Shown here: piece after piece, positions 12,115 to 22,279 of the stretch
Layout of the letters: each line of letters starts with the position of its first letter
Numbering within the stretch: position 1 is the stretch's first letter
Source: Branchiostoma floridae
Taxonomy: Eukaryota > Chordata > Leptocardii > Amphioxiformes > Branchiostomatidae
NCBI RefSeq assembly: GCF_000003815.2
Contig: NC_049985.1
Span: forward strand, 3,552,157 to 3,616,156
Length of the DNA stretch: 64,000 nucleotides
Direction of reading: 5' to 3'
The notes under the pieces: model-generated
Told to the model about the DNA's origin: nothing
What the model saw: the letters and a program-made list of their open reading frames with translations, nothing else
Databases searched by the model: none
Position numbers and translations under genes: made by a program

Positions 12115-12821
12115 CCTTTAAATACTATCATAATTTTATTGAAAATGAGCCATAACTTGCAGCAGAACCCTCACGGGATGTTGTAAGCATTTGTGTGATG
12201 AGGAGCAGATTGAAGAGAGGCAATGCTTTGGTCCAACAATACAAAGCAAACGTTACAATAGACTCTGCACATCTTATAATTTACATTTCCACTGCTTATA
12301 GCAAGTGTCTCTTCAATTTTCACAGATAATAGCGATCTTTAATATGTAATGTTGACCAACGATTTTGATGATTTTCATTCATCCCTGTGCTGTTGAGGTG
12401 AGAGCTTCTCCCTGTAGCGGCCCTTTTAAAACTTTCTTTTGTACATTTCACATATTCTCCAAGCAGACATAGGAGTTGGAGTTGTTTTGAGCACATTTGG
12501 TGGTGTTTTTGTCTTTCTGGAGATCGTCTGTACATTTTTCTGGACGGCCACATTTTTTTACAGCCAGATAGGTGACTGTAAGAAATGTGCTCCTTCAGAA
12601 AAACTGTAAGGAAAAATTGTCAGGAGAAAACACTCAGAGATATCTCTGCATGCATATAACTGCATGCTGTGTTTCTCCTGAATTTCCCCTGTGCTTCGAC
12701 TGTTGAACCAAGCTTTGGATAATCTGCCAATTAGGCTCAAAACATGCCCAACTGCTACATCTGCTTGGAGAGATTACATTACACATAGGTCCATTAAGAA
12801 CCAGTCTCTGTTGTGCGAGGG
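12115..12821 (-). other. Pcdh: Probable protocadherin 3' UTR
   Basis: This is the sequence directly downstream of the stop codon at 12824-12822 on the minus strand, up to the first good polyadenylation signal. No frame of note is present. The extent is inferred only from the signal at 12140-12135; a longer UTR using the AATAAA at 11408-11403 is possible. Confidence 0.45.
12135..12140 (-). promoter_or_regulatory. Pcdh: Candidate polyadenylation signal AATAAA
   Basis: AATAAA is read on the minus strand about 680 nt past the protocadherin stop codon, with T/G-containing sequence just beyond (TTGATATGTTGG). A second AATAAA lies at 11408-11403. Which is used cannot be decided from sequence. Confidence 0.45.
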
Positions 12822-13477
12822 CTATAGCGTGCTCGTCGGACTTTGCCGTACAGCGTCCAATAAATCCACCATGTCTCGACCATGGTACAAACTCGGTTCG
12901 TGGCTGTCGTCTGAACTCGCTGCACTCAGCCGACTGTTCATGGTACTCCTTATGGTGCCGTGCGGATCAAACGTGCTCAAGCACAGCGGCTTCTTGCTCA
13001 TTCTCGGCCCCTCGTGGCCTGTAAATCTTGGGTCGTCGTAGTAAGGAACATATTTTATGTTTTCCTCGGGGTTGTCCAGGTTTTTGTGACTCGGGGACGT
13101 GTACGCGTGCCCGGAGGGCGACGGCCTCTGGTCCGAGAAAGTCACGTGGTGGTTCTTCCTGCTGTTTGACACGTTTTCTCGCGGTTGATTCGCGATGTGG
13201 TTCATCACTTCGTTGTGCAGGTCCTTAACACGACCCAGGATTTTCAGGTTTTCGGGGCTGTGGAGTTTGTGGTTGGGGGAGAGGTTTTTCGAGGCCTTGA
13301 CGATGTTACTCGGGTGAGTAGGGGAAGAACGGCTGTTTCCAGTAGTGCTTGGATTGGGGATATGGTTGTTTGGGGGAACCGGCATCCAGCATCGGTCGGA
13401 ATGTCCAAGGATGCGACACTCCGAGGTGCACCGGGACAGGACGGTAGTAGGGGGCGGCGGCGGCGGCAGGTCTGGTT
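12822..13477 (-). CDS. Pcdh: Delta-type protocadherin, exon 3 (C-terminal tail)
   Basis: This is the last coding exon, residues 1022 (split Glu) to 1239, ending in TAG at 12824-12822. The acceptor is a pyrimidine-rich tract ending CCTCACACAG|AAC. The two bases AA complete the Glu codon begun by the last G of exon 2, so the phase is correct. After a poly-proline stretch comes CTSECRILGHSDRCWMP (1038-1054), a motif conserved in the cytoplasmic tails of vertebrate delta protocadherins and the main evidence for the assignment. At 1129-1135 lies KNHHVTF, placed like the RRVTF phosphatase-1 docking motif of delta-1 protocadherins but lacking the basic residue next to the valine. The final residues S-T-L fit a class I PDZ ligand. 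The rest is rich in Ser, Pro, His and Asn and probably disordered. The longest ATG-initiated frame here begins inside the exon at Met1053 and misses the diagnostic motif. Confidence 0.93.
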
Positions 13478-13599
13478 CTGTGTGAGGAAAAAGAAAGAAA
13501 GAGTGTCAGAAAAAAAATGGTCAACATCATCATTCATCCGGGTTTCACCAGCAAAGGTTTGTCATAGTCAGAAAATTGTAGAATGGATTCACAGTTAGG

Positions 13600-14113
13600 C
13601 CACACCAGCAGAGGAAAGCCAAATGAGATTGTAGTGACTCAAATAGGAAATTAATGTAGAAAATGTTGATGTATTTGAGTATTTCAATCTGGTTGTATTT
13701 CCTTTTTTTCTACAGATTGTCTTTGACTTGGAAATGACCAAAAAAACATTGGACATGATCTTTTTGTCATAGTTTTCTTTATTTGTTCCTCTACTGATTT
13801 TTGTTTTACTCCAACGATTCCTTCAACCATGTTCATGACTGGTGTTACCTCAACATGTTCATCATAAAATAAAATTCATCACAAAATGAATTTATGATCT
13901 CTTGCAGCAGCATTTCTTGTGTTATGCATATATAATGTAAGATACTGAGCTTATAACAGTGTATGAACTGAAAAAAAAATGATGAGAGTTAAAGAGGTGT
14001 AAGTCCCAGATGTAACTGTGGTAAACTAATTTATTTCCACCAGGTAAGAATATTAAGAAAGGAAACAGTGCGATCACCATTATTTGTTGCAGAGCCTTTA
14101 GAAATCTTGTTAA
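13600..14113. other. Intron 2, AT-rich, no feature seen
   Basis: AT-rich sequence without coding frames. A fragment resembling a family A terminus (TTAGGCCACACCAGC) occurs near 13595. It has no other recognisable structure. Confidence 0.3.
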
Positions 14114-14240
14114 GACCACACCAATTTCTTGCCTTAGTTCTGGGACAGATGAGTAAGCTTTAAAATTTCTTTAGGCTATTTTTCAAAGGTTAGCATATTC
14201 TTAAGAAGTCTGAGAACCAAGACATGAAATTGGTGTGGCC
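14114..14240. mobile_element. MITE family A, internally deleted copy
   Basis: Both termini are well preserved: GACCACACCAATTTCTTGCC on the left and AACCAAGACATGAAATTGG then TGTGGCC on the right. The interior is only about 60 bp and lacks the AAGTTTTCCTCCCTGCCCTC landmarks. It is a short internally deleted derivative of a 220-250 bp parent. Confidence 0.75.
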
Positions 14241-14607
14241 TTTAGAGTGTTTATTTCAGAGAGTTATGGTTGAAGTTATTTCTTTTATCGTGGGTCACCA
14301 TTTAGGGTAAGTGGAGGAAGGGTAAAACTTCTGAAACAAAACAAAAAGGTTGTGGTTATTTTTCGGGAGAGGTCGAGGAGGGGGTAAAAATCATCATGAT
14401 GTATCATGCCTTGGGGGACTGTAGGAGTCGTAGTTTGAACTGAAAGTCCCGAGGTGTTGTCGCCCCCTCATAGGTTGCACCACAACGCATCGTCCTGGAA
14501 ACCTCCTACCTGTATATGTGGGAACATGTTGGAGGCCTTCATTGTAATTTCTTTCATGATCATTTTGGAAGAGATGCCTCCAATGGTGTCCAAGATGGCC
14601 TTAAACT

Positions 14608-14730
14608 TAAGTGGCAAGGTGGTCTTGTGGTTAGGGTTGACTTAGAATCTAAATGTTCTGACAAAGAACCCTTAGCAGCCTGCAATGTTGTGCCCTAGGT
14701 AGGGAAAGGCAGTTTTCATCTATTTCTTGA
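14608..14730 (+). repeat. tRNA-derived SINE-like copy
   Basis: TGGTCTTGTGGTTAGGGTTG resembles a tRNA box A region and is followed by GACTTAGAATCTAAATG, as in the anticodon arm of many SINE heads. A TTGTGCCCTAGGTAGGGAAA body motif then follows. Box B has been lost. Confidence 0.55.
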
Positions 14731-14824
14731 ATAGAAACATGGAAGCAACATTATAACATCTATTCTAAGCTTTGGGTAACAGGGAAGTGGGGTTTTGCCA
14801 TCACACTCTAGTTCCTACTCCCAT

Positions 14825-15005
14825 TGACAGGTGTTGCCGGTTTTCTACACGGAGTACAAAGAGTTTAATGAACACTCTAAAGACTGAAGAACAGTGACCC
14901 CTATCAGAAGGGAGCAACTCAGAGATGAGACCACTGACAAGTGGGCCGAGATTCGAACCCCAAACCATTTGATCCAGAAGTGGGGGTTACTCAGCGCTAG
15001 ATCGT
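14825..15005 (-). repeat. tRNA-like SINE fragment, minus strand
   Basis: On the minus strand GGGGTTCGAATCTCGGCCCA at 14964-14945 contains a near-perfect box B (GGTTCGAATC). A plausible anticodon arm, CACTTCTGGATCAAATGG, precedes it and a non-tRNA body follows toward 14825. It is a SINE or tRNA pseudogene, since the 5' half does not fold as a tRNA. Confidence 0.5.
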
Positions 15006-15009
15006 GGCT

Positions 15010-17230
15010 TTGTTACGTGGAGGGCTTTGTTAACCGCAGCTGCATCTGTCCCTGCTCATCCCACCGCTATTATCACCCCTGGACATCTCAAAATTGGTCC
15101 GACCCCAGCCAGTGAGGGATGCGACGGACAATGGCTTCGCGTCCTCATGTATTTTCATGAGGCCCGGAGGTTGGTAAGGGGGACCAGACGTACCAATTTT
15201 CCCGGCTGGGAGCGAGCGAAACCGGTCCTCAAAAATTCTCCACACACCTTGGCGCTGTTTTGTTAACGTCCGACGCTCGCAGATAATTGAGCTGTTTGTT
15301 ATAGAAAACACTGAAGTCGAACATTTGGTGGAACGACAAAGGATAAGAAAGGGCCAAGCTGTTTTACCTCGCACACACCTGCCCATGCGGCGAGGCTCGG
15401 CGCGACGATGCTCGAGTTAAGGTGCCCATTACTGCTTACTCAACCTCGCAACCTGATGAGTATCTAAAGACCCAGGAATTTAAGAGACAGATGTCCCCCA
15501 TTGATGGGGATAAAATTAAAGGGTAGCACTCCGCTCGACGATGTGTTCGGTTCCCCATTACCGTGCGAAGACGAGAATGAGCAAGACATCATACCGGCCG
15601 TCCTATTACGGTTCACCCAAGCAAAACAAGTAACGAGGCTGTAATAACACTGGAATTGAGGGGCAAAGGCACACTGCGTTTGCTAACATTTCTCCTGTAT
15701 GTAAAAATGGTGTATGGTGCAAAATTCAAAGAAAATCACACCTTCAAACATATCTCTGTAACTTCGATGTTGCCGATTTTACAGCAATTCTTGCAGATTA
15801 GACCAATTTTGGTTGTCGATTGGCAGCTACAAAACATCATTTTTCAAGCGTGACTCCATCTCGTGTCCTATTCATGAACTCAATCAGAAAGAGAGAGACA
15901 TGTAACTAAGACAGATGAGTTGCTCTAGACAGCCAATAAAGCCACGCTTCCCTCTTCTGAATAGAGATTTTCAAGGCCAGATGGCCTGCGATTCGAAATT
16001 AGGGATTACAACTGTCATTTTAAAGAAATACCTCTACAATAAAAGTGATTGTATGACATGAAGTGTTGTAAATACATTTCAAGTCAGCAGATTTAACCAT
16101 CAGTTTGCTAAGGCAGCCAGTTTCGCACCAAATTTGTATCAGATATTGGGTTAGGCGGTAGGGAGAGGGTTAAGGAAAAATTGCAGGTGACTCAGTGTCA
16201 GACTCTATTTCTCTCTGTAACAGTATTACGAAAACCAATAAGGATTTGATGCTTATACAATGTAACACAGATCCTATACAGCTATCTCAGGGGCCCTGAA
16301 TGGCGAAATTTTCATCATTATCGTCGTCTTCGGCAAACATGCCACAGATGAAATTGGTTTTACAGCATAATTATATTACCCCCGGCCGAATAGGCTTTGG
16401 TTTATAGGGCCTGCTCTGTCTACATTTTTATGGGCCATTCCATCTCATTTTGTGCATGAGTCATTTCCAAGCACAAGGAATATCCTGCGCAGGTGGCCAG
16501 TTAGGTTTCGACTGACATTTCCACTTCCTTTTGATACACTATAAAGTTTTATCTTGGGCGCTTGTATGACAGAAACTCCCGGTGCATACCGAATAACTCA
16601 TCGAGACAGCTCTCGCAAAAGCACCGCTTTTAAAACAAACACTATCTAACTGTTGCCAGAGGGGGTACTAACAGTTATGTATGGTAATAACGTTCTAATT
16701 ATAGCTACTGCACTGTATACTCAACGGTCCTGATTTGTGGTAAATGGGCACAAAGGGACTGACAGATAAATGATATATTTACAAAACTCAAACCTCTGTT
16801 CTTTATGTGTCCCTAATGTTCCAATAGATTCATCATACAATGTTTTCAAAATTAGTCTTTTCACAAGTTTTATGGTAAATCTTTAATTTCATTCTTTGGG
16901 GTTCATATTCTTTCCCTTTCTTTCAGCACTTTTTCTGCTGTTAGTGTTAGATAGTGGAATGGGGTCTCGGAAGAATCTCATCCATGAAATCAGGTGCGTG
17001 TGGACTAATAAATAAAATGACGCCTCCCACTGATACAGTAACTGCCCATATCCTGAGAGAGTTTTATCAACGAGGAGGCTCATATCCCACTTTAGGCTCC
17101 ACCAATTTAATGACTTGGTTATTCCCAGATTTAAGAAAATGTTAAGCCAGACATTCAACATAAAAAAACAGTGTTTACATGTACATGTAGTCTGTAACTT
17201 CAGGTTGGTACACAAAATTGTTTGAAGGAA
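15010..17230. other. Intron 2, low-repeat block
   Basis: About 2.2 kb of largely single-copy sequence. 15050-15420 is richer in G+C than the surroundings and has no supported coding frame. Such blocks inside introns of developmental adhesion genes can be enhancers, but nothing in the sequence proves it. Confidence 0.3.
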
Positions 17231-17232
17231 TA

Positions 17233-17449
17233 ACGTTAGTTACCCTTTATCCACAGGGTAACCTAAAGTATGTGATTGTCCATTTTCTAAAACTAGGTAT
17301 TTACATTGGGATATCAAGACGAGGGACAGTGGTTTCAAACTGCAGACTTTTGAAACTTTAAACTATTGCAAGTTCAAACTACCGTCAACTTGGCATCCCC
17401 AGGGTATACCCTGATATAGGTTACCCCATGGATAAAGGTGAACCAGCGT
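17233..17449. mobile_element. Foldback MITE family B, copy 3
   Basis: It is bounded by ACGTTAGTTACCCTTTATCC and GGATAAAGGTGAACCAGCGT with TA at 17231-17232 and 17450-17451. Inner inverted segments include GACAGTGGTTTCAAACTGCA against GCAAGTTCAAACTACCGTC. It lies in intron 2. Confidence 0.85.
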
Positions 17450-17812
17450 TATAGTGACAAAATTAATTTTTCCTTCAGTCCTGCATTTGGATTGCATCGT
17501 ATGCATTGAATTTTTGATTCGGAAAGTCTGAAATTGTGTAACCAGGAACACAAATTGGTGTTGTCTCATATTAAGAAGTCCAATTTGAGGTGTTTATTTC
17601 CGGTACACTTGTAAAAGGTTTGACGAGAAGGCTCAGCTTCTTTCATTTTGTTTTATCTCAGCCAAACCATCTCATTGGTCTGTAGCAGTCAGATGCAGCT
17701 TACTGCATCACTGCCTGTAAAAGAACAGGCAGATTTACAGTCTTTAATGACTTCCTGGAATAAAACAGTATCCGAGTTTCTGATTTTGTCTTTTAGGATC
17801 TGCACTGTTTCT
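17450..17812. other. Intron 2, family A end fragment
   Basis: AACCAGGAACACAAATTGGT near 17540-17560 looks like a family A right terminus, with no matching left half. The rest is unassigned. Confidence 0.35.
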
Positions 17813-17813
17813 G

Positions 17814-17846
17814 TATTCTTCAGAAGTACAGTACTTCTGAAGAATA
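17814..17846. repeat. Perfect 33-bp palindrome
   Basis: The arms TATTCTTCAGAAGTAC and GTACTTCTGAAGAATA are exact reverse complements around a single central A at 17830. Because of this, overlapping frames on both strands encode the same ten residues. It has no T tract and is not a terminator; it may be a cruciform-prone site or the end of a foldback element. Confidence 0.9.
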
Positions 17847-18002
17847 ATTCACCATAAGTGAAGGAATAAGCAGATGCTTCATTCAATGACTTTCAAGATA
17901 TGAAAGCTTGTTGTCATAAGCTATGAAAGCATTTCCCTCACGACAGAGGACGATGGAAGCTTGCTGCCTTATGTGCCTTACGGCACGGGAAGACCTAAGG
18001 AC

Positions 18003-18021
18003 TAAGGTAAGGTAAGGTAAT
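18003..18021. repeat. (GGTAA)n microsatellite
   Basis: A short run of about three to four GGTAA units lies in intron 2. Confidence 0.7.
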
Positions 18022-18614
18022 GAATAATGTCTAAGAGAAGGACATCTTTGCACAGGTAGATTGCAAAAGGGCAGGTTTGCACCAACAATGTCATGAACCT
18101 ACTGATCTTGCAATATCTTGCAACTGAACTGAACCAAGACAAAACTCTAAATCCCTTGAAACTATTATAAAAAGATGTATTTTATGGCCACAGTCTTTGA
18201 TATACAGTCCAAGCTGGTGACAGACTTCCTAACTGACAACTACATGTCTTCTGTCGCCTCATTTTGAACTTCTGAACAGCTCCCCACCAAATTTGCAGTC
18301 TTGAACGTGAGCATCGTAAATCAGATCCAGGAAGGGCACCGTTTCACGAGGTAGTGATTCCCTTTACGATATCCTTAAACTAGCGAGAACCCGCCTTTAT
18401 TTCTCTCTCCTGATACAGTTAAGAGAGAATGTCACATCTGCATTCTACGGGAGAACTGAGGGACCGCGCGGAGAATCCTTGATGATTCCTTCAAGCAACC
18501 GACAAGATACTTGAAGTGTGATTTATACCCACCTTTGTCAGTAGGGTTTTCTCTCATTATACACCTGTATGCATGGCTATCTCGGGGATCCTTGGAGAGT
18601 ATAAGAATGCCTTA

Positions 18615-19165
18615 TCATATTTCAGAACTGGAATACTGAGTCTTTATTGACCTGGAACAAGTTTGAAAAGGTCTTCTACACCTACTTGTACAAACACAGA
18701 AAGAAGTTAAAAATATACAAGTACAAAGGTGTGTATTTATCTGTTCATATTTCATAACTGGAATGCTTGATTATATGGAATATTTGAAGTCTTGATTGAC
18801 AAGGCATAAGTATGAAAAGGTTTCTACACCTGTATACACAGGAAGAAATAAAAGTTATAGTTACAAGTTGTGTATCTATTCTGCTCCAGTAATCATAAGA
18901 AGAAATAAGCTAACATTAAATCACCACCCAGAGCCTCAGCGCTACAAAGACACAAATTCATCCCCCGCATGAGCAGCGAGAAGACAGTTCAACCATGTAT
19001 GTCAGCCTGCATTTATACAAGTACAAATTTGTGTATCTATCTGATCTCCAGTAATCAGATGATATTTCATGATCGGAAGAGCTACACTAAATTATCACCC
19101 AGAGCCTCACTGACTGCTTCAGATGCTACAAAGACACAAATTCAACCCAACTCCCCCGCACAGCA
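18615..19165. repeat. Diverged local tandem repeat
   Basis: 'catatttcataactggaat' recurs at about 18620 and 18750 with 'aaaaggtttctacacct' following. 'gtgtatctatctg' plus 'ccagtaatca' and 'cacccagagcctca' recur at about 18870-18960 and 19030-19140. The spacing is roughly 130-180 bp and the units are strongly diverged. Confidence 0.6.
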
Positions 19166-21410
19166 ACAAGACAGTTCTTCCACGCATGTCGGCCCTGCTG
19201 GAGCAAAAATCGACCCCTCAAATCCATCCACTTCATGTTTTTGTATTGCCACACCCCGAGCCCTTGACTCCTGGTCAAGTGCACAGACTCGGCCAATGAC
19301 TTTGTGATGCCGTAATGCTTTGGTAATGGATGTACCTGTGTCTCCATGCATGAATGCCTCTCCGGCTCAGGCCTTTTGAAAACGGCGTCGCTCGCAGCGG
19401 AGAGCCCGCAAAAGATGAGATTTGTCATTGCCAAGATCTTTTTGGAACTTAACCTTTTTGCACTCTGCTATCAGAACCCCATCTACGCACCACACATCAT
19501 CAGCCCCAAATGGCCTTGTAAAAGATGGCCTTTAAACGTGTCTTCAAGAGCGGACTCTTTTTTAGTACTCTGGGCGATTCAGGTTCCTATTCACTCTGCT
19601 GCGGCGCAAGGCCACAAAAATAATGGTTCTTTAAACAAAATTAACAAGGACTAACTCTTTCTGATTCAGGTTTCCTCTAACTTTTATCATTTCCACCTGT
19701 TAAGAGATCCCCCAACAGAATGCCTCCTTCCACCATCACACCACAATCAACATTCCCTGCTTGACTCTCCTATTCCCCACGCCTGTCTAAGCTTTGACGG
19801 CAACTCGGGTAATCCCAGGGCACGAGTCGGCTTTGCAATCCGCTTTGCTTCGTCGGGAAATCAGCCGATAAGAAATGGTAGCATAATTCCCGGTTTATTG
19901 TGTGTTCGGGCCTTATGTGGTGTGCTTTGCTAATAAGGCGGCCGGGATAAGCTGATGCATTGATCCTCCCCTGTCCGCAAATGAGTCCGAAGCTTGCCGG
20001 GCCCAAGACGCAAGCCCCTGGCTACCTATAGCGACGGATCAGTCTTCATTTGGAAATGGTGGAATTCCATTTTGCCATCGATAATAGCACACTTCTTGCA
20101 TCGGGCAATTTGTCTTCATGCGCGCTTCAGTGGGCAGCATCAGGGAGGGTTTCAAATCTTAAGACATGCTCCTAGAAGGAATCATTTTGCTAGGATGTGT
20201 AAACTGACAAGATCTTGTTGCGCAAAGAATCACCTTGCAGGAGTCATTAGAATTTTATGCATCTCTGATACATCCCCAAACCTGGCTGTAAAACGTTTGG
20301 CTCAGGTCAATAAAGAGGATGGAAATCTGCAATTCACCAGGCAGAAAGATGCTCAGATCCTTTCAGTTTGTTGGTATATTGATTTTGCCATATAAGCTGT
20401 GATAAGCTGGGAAGGAGGAATGCAGCGACAATTCGCCAACGAAACGGCACCCTCGAAAGAAAAGTGTTTTCAACCGACGGGCAGTTTGGCTTACGTAAAA
20501 CGCTCCTGATTCGCTAATGGCCACGGTCCGCCGACCTGGCGCAAATCTAAGGATCAATGCGATCTGAAAGCCGGAATGATTTTATTGCCGCATTCACCAC
20601 CATGAAGATACCCTTCTGGACATGTGATGTAATCTTCTTTTTTTTTGTTGAGGAAATTGAAACTTATGGGTTGATCCCTCTGATGAGAGGAGCGTTCCGA
20701 TCGTCCCATCTCCTCCTCCATGGAATCTAAATTGCAGAATTCCTGGTCCCCTAGTACTGCAGATGAGGGGAAGTATTTACATATTGTCGTTGAGAATCGA
20801 TGCCCACTGATTTATGATACATCAATAAGAAATCCCTCCGATGCCGACTGCCTACTGATGCAGCCTCTTCTCTATTCATTGCCTTCAGCTCTGAGAAGTG
20901 CAGCACTTTGATGAAGGCAGGGGAGGAGTCCCCCCGAGCTGGGCCGGGAAACAAAGGATCGATCGGCCGTCCCAGTTCCTACATATTTCTTAGCTTCGAT
21001 CTTGATGAAGAATGCATGTAGTGTTGCGCCGATGCGCAGGCTGTTACCTCAATGTTATCAGGGCCGGCACAGTGTGGATGCGCCGCGCCTCCAAAACCTG
21101 CTGAATCCACAAGATAACCATTAAGTTTCCTTGCAGCATCCTAAGAAATGGATTACGGGGAAGCAAAACGCACCTTCACCTCCTCCATACAAATGTGCTA
21201 CACATTACGGAATCATCGACGATGAGCGTCTTTTGATAAGGACGGGCGAGAAGTAAGAGCGGAAAATTCTCGGGGTGTGGTCGGGGAGACCTCGGTGTTA
21301 ATCTGCTTCACAAATTACTCTTTGAAAGATCAATTACGCTGAGCATGTTCTCGTCGATACAGCCCTGCCGGAGAGCAGGTTAACCTCTTAATATGCTAAC
21401 GGTCTGATCA
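19166..21410. other. Intron 2, low-repeat block
   Basis: About 2.2 kb without a recognised mobile element or tandem repeat, moderately G+C-rich in places (19750-20050, 20400-20560, 21000-21400). Open frames are short and show no domains. It is a candidate place for intronic regulatory DNA; this is inference from repeat scarcity only. Confidence 0.3.
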
Positions 21411-21414
21411 CCTA

Positions 21415-21720
21415 CTGCACACATCTAGGAGGGGCGGAAAGCTGTTTTCTGATCTCTAGATTAAAAAGAACTAGGAATCTTTTCCTATATATGACGTTGA
21501 TTGTGCATGTGCAGAAGCAATTAAAAAACTGTAGCTGTTGATCTGTACTGTACATATCTAGGACATATAGGATGGGCAGAAAGCTTTTCTGTTTGCTGCA
21601 AAGATGTGTGTATACTTCAAGATCAAGAATCATTTCCTATGATGTTGATGGTGCTGTATAATTATTGCCATGTTTCTCATAAGCAATTTAAGAACTGTAG
21701 GTGTTGATCCAAAAGGCTGA
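21415..21720. repeat. Local duplication, about 165 bp unit
   Basis: 'gaagcaattaaaaaactgta' near 21512 and 'taagcaatttaagaactgta' near 21678 are both followed by TTGATC. 'cacatctagga'/'catatctagga' and GGGCGGAAAGC/GGGCAGAAAGC also match. Two diverged units are present. Confidence 0.65.
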
Positions 21721-22243
21721 TCTCTACACAATGTTTATCTCTACCTAATTTGCAAATAACATGATTTTTCAATACATGAAAGACCAGGAAACTTTTTTTG
21801 TCTGATGTTGATAATCTGTTTGTTGCAATTGCTGTTCCTCAGTGGCACTGATTGAAATGCGAGCTGATGATCTACGGTGCTGAAAGACCAGACGTCATCG
21901 AAATACCAACTCCAGCACCTATGAATGGTGTCCTACTGTCTATTCTCCGATACTGAATGAGCTAATTTGCTGCAGTAAATGAGAACTTGTCAACATCCCT
22001 CTTCAATCTCACAACCTATTAGCAGATCCACGAAAGACACATTCTTGATTCGGCGAGTAACTATGCAGCGCGGCAAATATTGTACCTAGCATGCCAGTTT
22101 GTTATTCTTCAAACGCTTGCCGCAGCATAAAGCTATCATAATTAGAAATCTTTGTCAAAAAGTTTCTAAAGATCATACCATCAGAATGGTTTGGAAGGGG
22201 GTAGATATATGAAGTTTTATATAATACAATATTTAATGGTTGA

Positions 22244-22271
22244 TGGAGAGAGAGAAAGAGAGAGAGAGAGA
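22244..22271. repeat. (GA)n microsatellite
   Basis: An almost pure GA run with one AA interruption, in intron 2. Confidence 0.85.
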
Positions 22272-22279
22272 AATTAATC

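Noticed and set aside
13185-13598. 137-codon plus-strand frame over exon 3
   Set aside because: Antisense shadow of the exon carrying the CTSECRILGHSDRCWMP motif.
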